The notes below the pieces were generated by a model. That model was given only the letters and a program-made list of their open reading frames with translations. It had not been told where the DNA came from and ran no database searches. A DNA stretch of 36,357 bases from Bradyrhizobium uaiense (lineage in GTDB: Bacteria; Pseudomonadota; Alphaproteobacteria; Rhizobiales; Xanthobacteraceae), in contig NZ_VKHP01000067.1 in assembly GCF_010811875.1 (NCBI RefSeq), positions 1 through 36,357 on the forward strand. Direction: 5' to 3'. Both the position numbers and the translations under genes were made by a program. Positions within the stretch are counted from its first letter, which is position 1, and the number at the start of each line of letters is the position of its first letter. Below, one piece after another: positions 1 to 8,631 of this stretch.

Positions 1-241
1 CCGTGCCCCAGCCGGTGACGACGCCGTCGCCGGGGATCTTGCTCTTCTCCATGCCGAACTCGATCGAGCGGTGCTCGACGAACATGTCGAATTCCTCGAA
101 CGAGCCCTTGTCCAGCAGGAGCTCGATTCGCTCGCGGGCGGTCAGCTTGCCGCGGGCGTGCTGCGCCTCGATGCGCTTTTCGCCGCCGCCGCGTCTTGCG
201 CCGGCGCGACGTTCTTCAAGAGCTTCAATTGTGGAGATCAC
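1..241 (-). CDS. pccB: Propionyl-CoA carboxylase beta subunit, N-terminal part (runs off the window)
   Basis: Biotin-dependent carboxyltransferase subunit that converts propionyl-CoA to methylmalonyl-CoA. Only the first 80 codons are inside the window. Translated from a GTG at 239-241, it contains EKRIEAQHARGKLTARERIE, then a segment with LLLDKGSFEEFDMF, VEHRS and EKSKIPGDGVVTGWGT. These are characteristic of the N-terminal carboxyltransferase domain of PccB/AccD-type decarboxylases. The GTG start is chosen because the residues just after it (ISTIEALEERR) fit the usual start of the family and no ATG fits. It is divergent from a PccR-like regulator, with putative operator boxes between them, so propionyl-CoA-responsive control is likely. 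Whether it is intact cannot be judged here. Confidence 0.85.
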   Translation of the reverse strand, partial: MISTIEALEERRAGARRGGGEKRIEAQHARGKLTARERIELLLDKGSFEEFDMFVEHRSIEFGMEKSKIPGDGVVTGWGT

Positions 242-321
242 ACAACACCCCCCGGTGGGTCCGCGAGCAGGTCTTACCCCGCCATATACAAGCGATCCGA
301 AACCTGAGAAGGGTTGAAGAC

Positions 322-373
322 GCAAATTTGCACATGTTACAGAATTGCAAACAGCATATTGCGAAGTTGCAAA
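322..373. promoter_or_regulatory. Cluster of TTGCAAA-type boxes between pccB and the pccR-like gene (putative PccR operator)
   Basis: Visible boxes: GCAAATTTGC (322-331, palindromic, giving a TTTGCACA reading at 327-334), ATTGCAAA (344-351), ATTGCGAA (358-365) and GTTGCAAA (366-373). The last two abut directly, and the final A of the last box is the A of the proposed ATG start. PccR of Rhodobacter sphaeroides is reported to recognise paired TTTGCAAA boxes upstream of propionyl-CoA genes, so these are candidate binding sites. Overlap with the start codon suggests autoregulation. The binding itself is inference. Confidence 0.55.
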
Positions 374-1779
374 TGGCAGGAAAGCTTTATATCGGTCGCA
401 GGTTCCGCGAGGTAAGGGAGAGCCAAATGCTCACCCAGGCGGCGTTCGCGGAGCGGCTGGGAATCTCGCTCAGTTACCTGAACCAGATCGAGAACAATCA
501 GCGGCCGGTCTCGGCTTCCGTGCTGGTGCTGCTCGCCGAAAAATTTCAGGTCGACCTGAGCTCTTTGTCGCTCAACGACAGTGACAAGATCATTTCGATG
601 CTGGCCGAGTCGTTGGCTGATCCGATCTTCGCCTCCTATTCGCCCAGCATACAAGAGTTGAAACTGGTGGTTCAGAACGCTCCCGGTTTTGCTCAAGCGC
701 TCCTGAGCGCGCATCAGGCATATCGGCGCAACAGCGAGCAACTCGCCAGCCTGGATGGCCAGATCGCCAATCTGGCGGGAGAACCGACGGCTTATGAGGA
801 AGTTCGCGATTTCTTTCACCTGGTCGACAATTACGTCCATGAGTTGGATACCGCGGCCGAGGCTCTTGCCGACCGGCTGAATATTCCCGACAGCAACGCG
901 ACGACGGCGTTGATCAGCTACCTGGAATCGAAACATGGCGTGCAGATTCGCCAGAGCGGTCCGAACGAGACTTCATTGCGGCAATTCGATCGCGCATCGC
1001 GCACGCTGTTCCTAAGCCAATATCTGCCTACACCAACCCGAACCTTCCAGATCGCTCTGCAAATCGCGACTCTTGAAGAAGAAGACCGGATCGGTCAGAT
1101 TGCAGATAAAGCGACATTTCGATCAGTCGATGCACGAAACGTGTGCGCGGCCGGATTGCGAAATTATTTTGCGGGCGCTCTCGTTCTACCGTACCAACGA
1201 TTCCTGCAATCCGCTCGAGAGCTGCGGCACGATCTTGAATTGCTCGCGACGAGGTTCGGCGCAAGCCTGGAGCAGGTTGCTCATCGCTTGTCTACGCTTC
1301 AACGGCAAGGCTCGAAGGGTGTGCCCGTCTTCTTCGCCCGATTGGACCGCGCCGGAAACATCACCAAACGCCACAGCGCGGCAAAACTGCAATTTGCACG
1401 ATACGGAGCCGCCTGCCCGCTCTGGAATGCGCACCAGGCATTCGAGGCCCCAAGCCAAATCATTCGGCAACTCGCCGAGACACCGGACGGCATCCGATTT
1501 CTTTGCATCGCAACTGAACTTTCGAAAGGCCGGGGCGGCTTCGGCTCTCCTCGTCCGCGCTATGCCATCGCTCTGGGATGCGAAGTCTCCTATGCAAAAG
1601 ATTTCGTATATGCAGACGGGCTCGACCTCACAAGCAAGGGCACTTTCGATCCGATCGGAATTTCTTGTCGAATCTGCGAGCGGACCAACTGTTCTCAACG
1701 CGCGATCCCGCCGCTCAAGAGCAGATTGAGAATAGACCGCGATCGCAGGGACATACTGCCCTACCAATTACCCGGCTAG
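373..1779 (+). CDS. pccR: PccR-like short-chain acyl-CoA-responsive regulator (ScfR family, XRE-type HTH)
   Basis: 468-aa transcription regulator. Residues of about 8-60 form an XRE helix-turn-helix (LTQAAFAERLGISLSYLNQI). The middle region is the ImmA/IrrE-like segment of ScfR proteins. The C-terminal domain ends with a Cys motif, GISCRICERTNCSQRAIPP, typical of the family (DUF2083). In R. sphaeroides the family member PccR controls propionyl-CoA carboxylase genes. Divergence from pccB, with TTGCAAA boxes between them, supports the same job here. The ATG at 373 gives the usual N-terminus; an in-frame ATG at 334 would add 13 residues but would place coding sequence over the boxes. Base composition is clearly less GC-rich than the core genes to the right, so recent transfer is possible. 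Confidence 0.8.
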   Translation: MAGKLYIGRRFREVRESQMLTQAAFAERLGISLSYLNQIENNQRPVSASVLVLLAEKFQVDLSSLSLNDSDKIISMLAESLADPIFASYSPSIQELKLVVQNAPGFAQALLSAHQAYRRNSEQLASLDGQIANLAGEPTAYEEVRDFFHLVDNYVHELDTAAEALADRLNIPDSNATTALISYLESKHGVQIRQSGPNETSLRQFDRASRTLFLSQYLPTPTRTFQIALQIATLEEEDRIGQIADKATFRSVDARNVCAAGLRNYFAGALVLPYQRFLQSARELRHDLELLATRFGASLEQVAHRLSTLQRQGSKGVPVFFARLDRAGNITKRHSAAKLQFARYGAACPLWNAHQAFEAPSQIIRQLAETPDGIRFLCIATELSKGRGGFGSPRPRYAIALGCEVSYAKDFVYADGLDLTSKGTFDPIGISCRICERTNCSQRAIPPLKSRLRIDRDRRDILPYQLPG

Positions 1780-2090
1780 GCCAGTCGATGACAAAGCTGG
1801 GACCTCCAAAAATCGCGGGCTTGGGCTGGACCTGGTTCAGTTCCCGCGACCATCAGTGCACAGATTGCAATCGCGTTGCTCATCACGACGGCAGCAGTCG
1901 ACGGCGCGCAGACCACATGTTCGAGCGGCAAGATCAGATTGACCGTTTTTCGATACAAGTCGTCATTTTATCGAAATTCTACATGCCCGGGCGAGAGATA
2001 GCATTTGTTTCATCGAGATGTCACCACGCGGAATAACGCGAGGGGCCGGGCCTCGATGGGACGACGAATGCTTGCCCATGGGAGAATGAA
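1780..2090. other. Intergenic region before the Lrp-type gene
   Basis: 311 bases between the pccR-like stop and the Lrp-type start. A short open frame on the minus strand (1776-1958) has a hydrophobic stretch, but no recognisable family and no good ribosome-binding site. AT-rich stretches near 1945-1985 could hold the promoter of the next gene. I see no repeat, RNA or clear operator. Confidence 0.4.
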
Positions 2091-2726
2091 ATGACGACGA
2101 CGGCTTTGGACAGGATCGACATAAAGATCTTGAATGAACTGCAGCAGAACGCAAGTTTGACCAACGTTGAACTCGCTTCCCGCGTCAATCTCTCACCGTC
2201 TCCGTGTCTCGCTCGAGTTCGAACGCTCGAAAAACTCGGGGTCATTGACCGGCGAATTGCGGTGCTGGATCCCGCAGTTCTCGGCATCGGCGTTACGGCA
2301 TTCATACAAGTAAAGCTTGAAAGGCAGGCCCAGCCATCACTCGAGAGCTTTACGCGTTCAATCGATCGCCTTGGCGAGGTGATGGAATGCTATCTGATGA
2401 CCGGCGACAACGATTATCTTCTCCGGGTGATGGTGTCTGATATCGAGGCTCTTGAGGATCTCATCGTAAACAGGCTCTCCCGCATAACCGGCGTTTCGAG
2501 CATTCGCTCAAACCTGGCCCTGAAGCGGATATCTCACAAAACGGTGCTCCCTATCGACACGAACCGACCAGTTCAGGTCAAGCCGTGCAGCTCTTCCAGG
2601 CGCCTCGACAGGCCCGCCAAACCGCAGTACGACGCCTCGCCCCAGGCGCGGATCGATGGCGGCATGAATCTCGAGACTTCGCGGATTTTGCCGGGTGACG
2701 GGCAGTACCCCTCAAGCCTCCCTTAG
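2091..2726 (+). CDS. Lrp/AsnC family transcriptional regulator with a C-terminal extension
   Basis: 211 aa. Residues of about 6-60 are the Lrp-type winged HTH (LDRIDIKILNELQQNASLTN, then ELASRVNLSPSPCLARVRTL). Residues of about 65-150 are the RAM/AsnC ligand-binding domain (MECYLMTGDNDYLLRVMV, then VSSIRSNLALKRISHKTVLPI). Normal Lrp proteins end close to that TVLPI motif, at about 155 residues. Here about 55 more residues follow, rich in Pro, Ser, Arg and Gln, with no recognisable fold. That looks like read-through into formerly non-coding DNA after loss of the usual stop. Proteins of this family usually bind amino acids and control transport or catabolism, often of a divergent neighbour; no such neighbour is present here, so the target is unknown. 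Confidence 0.85.
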   Translation: MTTTALDRIDIKILNELQQNASLTNVELASRVNLSPSPCLARVRTLEKLGVIDRRIAVLDPAVLGIGVTAFIQVKLERQAQPSLESFTRSIDRLGEVMECYLMTGDNDYLLRVMVSDIEALEDLIVNRLSRITGVSSIRSNLALKRISHKTVLPIDTNRPVQVKPCSSSRRLDRPAKPQYDASPQARIDGGMNLETSRILPGDGQYPSSLP

Positions 2727-2864
2727 GCAAGGGCGCCCAGGAGAACAGTCTCGACCTTGCGCTCGTTGTTCGTGCTTTTTTTGCTCAACGCACAAAGATC
2801 GAGTGCCGTTCGGCGTTCGATCGCGCGCGCGGAACGCGACGGTCAAAAGCTGGCCGCTGGAGAA

Positions 2865-2889
2865 GGCTCCCGCGCCAGGCGCGGGAGCC
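2865..2889. terminator. Perfect inverted repeat downstream of the DUF736 gene
   Basis: GGCTCCCGCGCC, one A, then GGCGCGGGAGCC: 12 paired bases on each side. It lies 12 bp past the stop of the minus-strand DUF736 gene. It lacks a clean U-tract, so it may be an intrinsic terminator of weak type or a small palindromic repeat. Confidence 0.45.
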
Positions 2890-2901
2890 CAAGATCCTGG
2901 G

Positions 2902-3225
2902 CTAGTCACCGGGATTCCAGATCAGGAAGAAGCCGTTGTCATCGCCCAGGCCGACGGCCCGGCCAAGGTTGGCGTAGAGCTTGCGAGACCCGAGTTCAGG
3001 TGCCGCAAGTGACAGGCTGACGTAGTCCTTGCCGCTGCTCTCGCCGCGCCGGATCCAGCCGGCTCCGATCTCGACGCCCTGGGCGAGGATGCGGAAGTCC
3101 GGCTGAGCCTCGGTCGACTTGGCGCTATTGGGAACGATGTCGATGTGGGCTCGGATGGACAAGGTCTTGAGCTCGCCCCTGAAGCCGCCGTTGTCGTTAC
3201 GGGTGACGAATCCGATCGCAGTCAT
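2902..3225 (-). CDS. DUF736 family protein
   Basis: 107-aa protein with the DUF736 layout: N-terminal TAIGFVTRNDNGGFRGELKT, a central APDFRI-like segment (QPDFRILAQGVEIGAGW), a Ser-Gly-Lys-Asp-Tyr segment (SSGKDYVSLSLAAPEL) and a final aromatic motif (GFFLIWNPGD). Function is unknown. The family is common on rhizobial plasmids and integrative conjugative elements, near conjugation genes. The ATG at 3225 is preceded by AGGAGA at good spacing. No tra genes flank it here, so it looks like an isolated remnant of the island that ends at tRNA-Pro. Confidence 0.85.
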   Translation of the reverse strand: MTAIGFVTRNDNGGFRGELKTLSIRAHIDIVPNSAKSTEAQPDFRILAQGVEIGAGWIRRGESSGKDYVSLSLAAPELGSRKLYANLGRAVGLGDDNGFFLIWNPGD

Positions 3226-4139
3226 GGTCTGTCTCCTTCGCTGCCGCAGGGCCGATCCCCTGCGATGGCGAGACCGTCATGGCGGCCGGAACGCCGCCGA
3301 ACCCCTGGGGCGAAGCGTCAGCGGCGCACCCGAGCTCGCGCCTTTTTTGCAGCGAAGCGGCCGCGAGGAGCCGGCTTGCCTGCGGGGAAAAAAGAAGCAT
3401 GCGAGGGTTTCGGGCGGCGGGACGGTTGCCATAGGTCGTACAGCCATGAGCAGGGAAATCGTCTCTGAAGCAGCGGCAAGACAGACATCGAGCGCACCGG
3501 GATCCCGAACCGAAGCGCACCCATGGGTTCGTCAGGCCGAGCTCCACCTGTCAAATCTACCAGTAGCGGCAAAACATCCGACCCGATAGAATCTAGCAAG
3601 CCACGTCGAGCAAGCGCCGCATATTGTTGAACCGGATAGACCTATCGGCCGGCGTGTGAATCGCTGCGCGTAGCCAGGTCAACGGGTCAACTTCGTCGAG
3701 CCTGTTTCGCCCGCACCGTTGACGGTAGCAAAGATTGGCAGTCGAGAATTTAGCCGAAACGAACAACGTGAAAATGAGGCCTTTCGCAAAAGTGATCGAT
3801 ATCCGCACCCAGGATAACGCTGGCGCTTCCGTCCCAGGCATTCTCCCTGCCCGCTCATGTCGGCCCAAACTGCGGCTCGTCGCAATTGAGTTGCCGTCCA
3901 CGGGTTGATTGTATGTGCCGATGGGCTCTGACAATCCCGAGACGTCCAGCACCACGGAGCGGCTGATCAGAAGCGGCAGCGCTGATCAGCACAGCATCTT
4001 TGATCAATGCAGGAATACATGTCCGGCTCCCGTCACCCCAGAGACAAACACACGCTCTAAACAATCAGAGAAACAAGGATGTCACTCGCCTAAGGCCCGA
4101 TCACCGCTAGTGCGTTCGCAATTTTGCGATGCCGCTGAC
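3226..4139. other. Degraded island DNA without an intact gene
   Basis: About 0.9 kb between DUF736 and the small island gene. Composition is mixed and GC is lower than in the core. No frame shows a convincing intact protein. The only protein-like trace is a short minus-strand segment near 3597-3720 that faintly resembles the C-terminus of IS66-type transposases, listed separately. No RNA gene, CRISPR or long repeat is seen. Confidence 0.5.
3597..3720 (-). pseudogene. Possible remnant of an IS66-type transposase C-terminus
   Basis: A minus-strand frame reads LDEVDPLTWLRAAI, then ADRSI and MRRLL before the stop. IS66 transposases end with a motif of the form L-N-x-V-D-P-x-A-W-L followed by a region ending in ELLPW. 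The match covers only about 30 residues and the terminal LLPW is lost, so this is at best a decayed fragment. It could be chance similarity. Confidence 0.25.
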
Positions 4140-4514
4140 ATGATCGACACAAAGCACCGCGAAGCTGTTGGTCTGCATGATCCGCTTCGGCTTTCTGTAG
4201 CAGCGGCCGTGGCATTTCCCGATGGTTCGATGACTGCCTCCGGGTTGCGAAGAGAGAGTGCTCGCGGAAGGCTCGTCATTGAGCGCATTGCAGGCAAGGA
4301 TTACACGACACTCTTTCATATAGAGAGAATGAGGGAATTATGCCGCGTCCAAGCAAAGGAGCCCGGCTCTACAGACGCAAAGCACGGTATCGCGGAGGCG
4401 ACCTCGTCGCCCAGTCTGTTTGGATTATCAAAGACGGCGACCGGCATATCGCCACAGGATGCATTGCGAGCGCGTCTGAAACAAAGCCTCCGCAGAAAGC
4501 AGAGCAAGCGTTAG
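4140..4514 (+). CDS. Conserved small island protein preceding the integrase (possible recombination directionality partner)
   Basis: 124 aa. The core (DPLRLSVAAAVAFPDGSMTA, then SGLRRESARGRLVIERIAG and KDYTTLFHIERMRELCRVQ) matches from memory a small protein found directly in front of this kind of integrase in rhizobial islands. The first half may be an HTH-like DNA-binding fold (VAAAVAFPDGSMTASGLRRE). The C-terminal part (GISPQDALRARLKQSLRRKQ) is basic. The gene overlaps the integrase start by 175 bases in a different frame. Its position suggests it works with the integrase, for instance in excision control; that is inference. ATG 4140 is the last ATG before the conserved core. Confidence 0.65.
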   Translation: MIDTKHREAVGLHDPLRLSVAAAVAFPDGSMTASGLRRESARGRLVIERIAGKDYTTLFHIERMRELCRVQAKEPGSTDAKHGIAEATSSPSLFGLSKTATGISPQDALRARLKQSLRRKQSKR

Positions 4515-5620
4515 CAAACTACATCGCGCAAAAATATCAACCGGAGCGCAGTCGACGAGATATTGACGACATCGATTGCGCCGACGTGCTGTCGATCTAT
4601 CTGACCGATATCGGCGAGCCCGGTGATCAGTTTGAAATCGAAGCGAGGATCGACCGGCTCAACGATTTCTGGTGCGGCAAGAAGCTGGCGGCAGTCAACG
4701 CGCAAACCGGTGCCGGTTACGTCAAACATCGCGGCAGCCGGGGTGGCGCGCGTCGTGACCTCGAGACTTTCCGCGCTGCGATCAACCATCATGCAAAGGA
4801 GGGATTTCACCGGGGCACGGTTCGCGTATCCCTCCCGGCAAAAGGTGAGGCGCGCGATCGTTGGCTGACGCGCAGCGAGGCGGCGGCCCTGATTTGGCAA
4901 TGTTGGCGCTATCGCGAAAAGCAGACGGTCCATGCCGGCAGCTCAAAGGGCGACCCGGTACGGACAGACCGTCGACCACTTCGACACGTGGCCAGATTTA
5001 TCCTGATCGGCCTCTACACCGGCACCAGGGCCGGCGCGATCGCGGCGGCATCGCCTTACTCCGAGCTTGGGCACTCGTACGTCGATCTCGAGCGTGGTAT
5101 CTTCTACCGAAGGCCGATCGGGAAGCGAGCCACCAAGAAGCGTCAGACGCCAGCCCCGCTCCCACCCCGGCTATTGGCTCATTTGCGTCGTTGGCACGAC
5201 CGGAAGCTGATCAACACCTGCTTCGTCGAGTTCAATGGCAAGCCGGTCGCTTCCGTAAAGAAAGGCTTCAAATCTGCCGTGAATCTGGCCAGGCTACCCG
5301 GGAAAGTCACTCCGCACACGTTGCGCCACACGGCAGCGACCTGGTTGATGCAGCGCGGCGTGCCGATTTGGGAGGCGGCCGGGTTCCTCGGCATGTCGGC
5401 GGAGGTCCTGCAGGAAACCTATGGCCATCACCATCCCGATCATTTGCACGGGGCGGCGGCAGCCATTGGCCAGAAAGCGCGGTATGTTTCGGTGGTCAAA
5501 TCGGTGGTTGACTCGGGAACAGCCACCGATGAGAAGAAAAAACCTAAGGAAATCTGGTCGGAGTGGCAGGATTCGAACCTGCGACCCCTGCGTCCCGAAC
5601 GCAGTGCTCTACCGGGCTGA
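4340..5620 (+). CDS. Tyrosine recombinase (site-specific integrase) at tRNA-Pro
   Basis: 426 aa. The N-terminal part (MPRPSKGARLYRRKARYRGG, then ALANYIAQKY and ADVLSIYL) is the arm/core-binding region typical of rhizobial island integrases. The catalytic domain has Arg230 (TGTRAGAI), His326-x-x-Arg329 (PHTLRHTAATWL) and the nucleophile Tyr361 (ETYGHHHPDH). The last about 21 codons (SEWQDSNLRPLRPERSALPG) are read from the antisense of the tRNA-Pro gene, and the TGA stop at 5618-5620 lies inside that tRNA. This is the classic arrangement for an element inserted at a tRNA 3' end. The catalytic set is complete, so the enzyme could be active. Its start overlaps the preceding small gene. Confidence 0.93.
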   Translation: MPRPSKGARLYRRKARYRGGDLVAQSVWIIKDGDRHIATGCIASASETKPPQKAEQALANYIAQKYQPERSRRDIDDIDCADVLSIYLTDIGEPGDQFEIEARIDRLNDFWCGKKLAAVNAQTGAGYVKHRGSRGGARRDLETFRAAINHHAKEGFHRGTVRVSLPAKGEARDRWLTRSEAAALIWQCWRYREKQTVHAGSSKGDPVRTDRRPLRHVARFILIGLYTGTRAGAIAAASPYSELGHSYVDLERGIFYRRPIGKRATKKRQTPAPLPPRLLAHLRRWHDRKLINTCFVEFNGKPVASVKKGFKSAVNLARLPGKVTPHTLRHTAATWLMQRGVPIWEAAGFLGMSAEVLQETYGHHHPDHLHGAAAAIGQKARYVSVVKSVVDSGTATDEKKKPKEIWSEWQDSNLRPLRPERSALPG

Positions 5621-5631
5621 GCCACACTCCG
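5555..5631 (-). tRNA. tRNA-Pro (anticodon CGG)
   Basis: 77 bases including an encoded CCA end. Acceptor stem CGGAGTG pairs with CACTCCG, with discriminator A. The anticodon arm is CTGCG, loop TTCGGGA, CGCAG, giving anticodon CGG. The T arm has GCAGG-TTCGAAT-CCTGC. Its 3' end faces left, toward the integrase, and serves as the probable attachment site of the island to the left. The tRNA remains complete because the island restored its 3' part. Confidence 0.95.
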
Positions 5632-5710
5632 ACTAAGAGGCCGGCTTATAGCGTTGGGTTTCGGGGACCGCAAGGGACGACAAGGCACCCAATTGAGGAA
5701 TCTAGTCACA

Positions 5711-6697
5711 GTGGATACAGGCCTGAAAACGCACGTTCTGCCCGCCGGCGCCGCCGCCACGGCCACCGCCGCCGGAGTCCTGGCCGAGGGCGGCCTGGTG
5801 GCGTTTCCGACCGAGACGGTTTATGGCCTCGGCGCCGACGCCGGCAACGCCTCCGCGATCGCCCGGCTCTACGAGGCCAAGGGCCGGCCGGCCTTCAATC
5901 CGCTGATTGCCCATGTCGCCGATCTCGGCGCCGCCCGCCGGATCGCCCTGTTCAACGGGCAGGCCCTGCGACTGGCGGAAGCGTTCTGGCCCGGCCCGCT
6001 GACCCTGGTGCTGCCGAAGGCGCTGTCCTGCCCGGTCGCGGAACTCGCGACCGCCGGGCTCGATACGGTCGCCATCCGCATCCCGGCCCACAAGGTGGCG
6101 CGCGACATCATCAGGGCGTTCGGCGGTGCCGTGGTAGCACCATCGGCCAATCTTTCCGGCCATGTCTCGCCAACCACCGCCGAGCATGTGAACGGCGATC
6201 TCGACGGCCGGATCGACCTGATCGTCGATGGCGGCCCGGTCGAGGTCGGCGTCGAATCCACCATCGTCGGCTGCTTCTCCGATCCGGTGCTGCTGCGGCC
6301 GGGCGGGCTGACGCGCGCCGAGATCGAGCGCGTGCTCGGCCATCCCCTGCAGTCGCCGCCGCAGGACGCCGAGAACGACGCCCAGCCGGTTGCCCCCGGC
6401 ATGCTCGCCTCGCATTACGCGCCACGGACCCCGGTCCGGCTCAATGCCAGCGACGTCCATGTCGGCGAGGCCTTGCTGTCGTTCGGGTCGGCCAAGGTCG
6501 CGCGACGCGAATGCGCATCGGTGGAGATGAACCTGTCCGAGCGCGGCGATCTCGCGGAGGCCGCCGCCAATTTGTTCGGCTACCTTCGCACGCTCGACAA
6601 GAGAAACGCGGATGCTATTGCCGTGACGCCCATTCCCGAGGACGGGCTGGGCGAGGCCATCAATGACCGGCTGCGCCGCGCAGCGGTTGGGCGGTAA
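5711..6697 (+). CDS. L-threonylcarbamoyladenylate synthase, long Sua5-type form
   Basis: 328 aa. Makes threonylcarbamoyl-AMP from threonine, bicarbonate and ATP for t6A37 modification of ANN-decoding tRNAs. The YrdC domain occupies residues of about 12-195, with FPTETVYGLGADA, KGRPAFNPLIAHV, WPGPLTLVLPK, VAPSANLSG and GVESTIVG. A linker with PGMLASHYAPR leads to the C-terminal Sua5 domain, which distinguishes it from short TsaC. I take the GTG at 5711 as start; an upstream TTG at 5654 would add 19 residues without family support. It begins a tight plus-strand series with the FAD oxidase, GNAT and NUDIX genes. Confidence 0.92.
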   Translation: MDTGLKTHVLPAGAAATATAAGVLAEGGLVAFPTETVYGLGADAGNASAIARLYEAKGRPAFNPLIAHVADLGAARRIALFNGQALRLAEAFWPGPLTLVLPKALSCPVAELATAGLDTVAIRIPAHKVARDIIRAFGGAVVAPSANLSGHVSPTTAEHVNGDLDGRIDLIVDGGPVEVGVESTIVGCFSDPVLLRPGGLTRAEIERVLGHPLQSPPQDAENDAQPVAPGMLASHYAPRTPVRLNASDVHVGEALLSFGSAKVARRECASVEMNLSERGDLAEAAANLFGYLRTLDKRNADAIAVTPIPEDGLGEAINDRLRRAAVGR

Positions 6698-6727
6698 ATC
6701 CCGACATACGTGAAAGACCAAGAAAAA

Positions 6728-8151
<1,424 letters not shown>

Positions 8152-8155
<4 letters not shown>

Positions 8156-8613
8156 CCGTGCAAGCGACAATGCCCTCTCCTTCCCTCGCCATTGCTCCAA
8201 TCACCGACGCCGACATTTCTGACGTCGTCGCGCTGTGGCAGGCCTGCGGCCTGACGCGACCGTGGAACGATCCCACCTCCGACATCGCGCTGGCGCGCCG
8301 CGGGCCGAGTTCGGCCCTGCTGGTCGGCCGCGACGCCGGCGCGATCGTCGCGACCGCGATGGTCGGCCATGACGGCCATCGCGGCTGGGTCTATTACGTC
8401 GCGGTCGATCCTGACCATCAGGGCAAGGGCCTTGGCCGCACCATGATGGAAGCGGTCGAGGACTGGCTGCGCGCGGCCGGCGTGCCGAAGCTGCAGTTGC
8501 TGGTGCGCCGGGAAAACGCCAAGGCCAGCGCGTTCTACCAAACGCTCGGCTATGAAGAATCGACCTCGGTGATGCTGGCCAAATGGCTCGACGGTCGCGA
8601 AGCGACGCCGTGA
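8152..8613 (+). CDS. GNAT family N-acetyltransferase (YpeA-like)
   Basis: 153 aa. The GNAT fold shows WVYYVAVDPDHQGKGLGRTM (acetyl-CoA-binding motif A, Q-x-x-G-x-G) and LQLLVRRENAKASAFYQTLG (motif B). The length and the sequence around IAPITDADISDVVALWQACG resemble the small YpeA group. The substrate is unknown. The GTG start overlaps the stop of the FAD oxidase by four bases, which indicates translational coupling. Confidence 0.88.
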
Positions 8614-8631
8614 CAGATTGAGGATTGACGC

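Noticed and set aside
1776..1958. Short minus-strand frame with a hydrophobic stretch and an APAQA-like end
   Set aside because: No ribosome-binding site, no family match, and it begins in a region that seems degraded; a signal-peptide look alone is not enough.
1..5554. Second copy of the tRNA-Pro 3' end marking the other island boundary
   Set aside because: Looked for the GCAGGATTCGAACCTG core left of the integrase and found none, so the far boundary is not in this window or has decayed.
5654..5710. Upstream TTG start for the Sua5-type gene
   Set aside because: The extra 19 residues have no family support, and the region lies against the tRNA-Pro promoter; the GTG at 5711 gives a normal N-terminus.
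5795..6430. Other frames with high Arg/Pro content in the Sua5 gene
   Set aside because: Composition artefact of GC-rich DNA; the Sua5 frame has all the family motifs.
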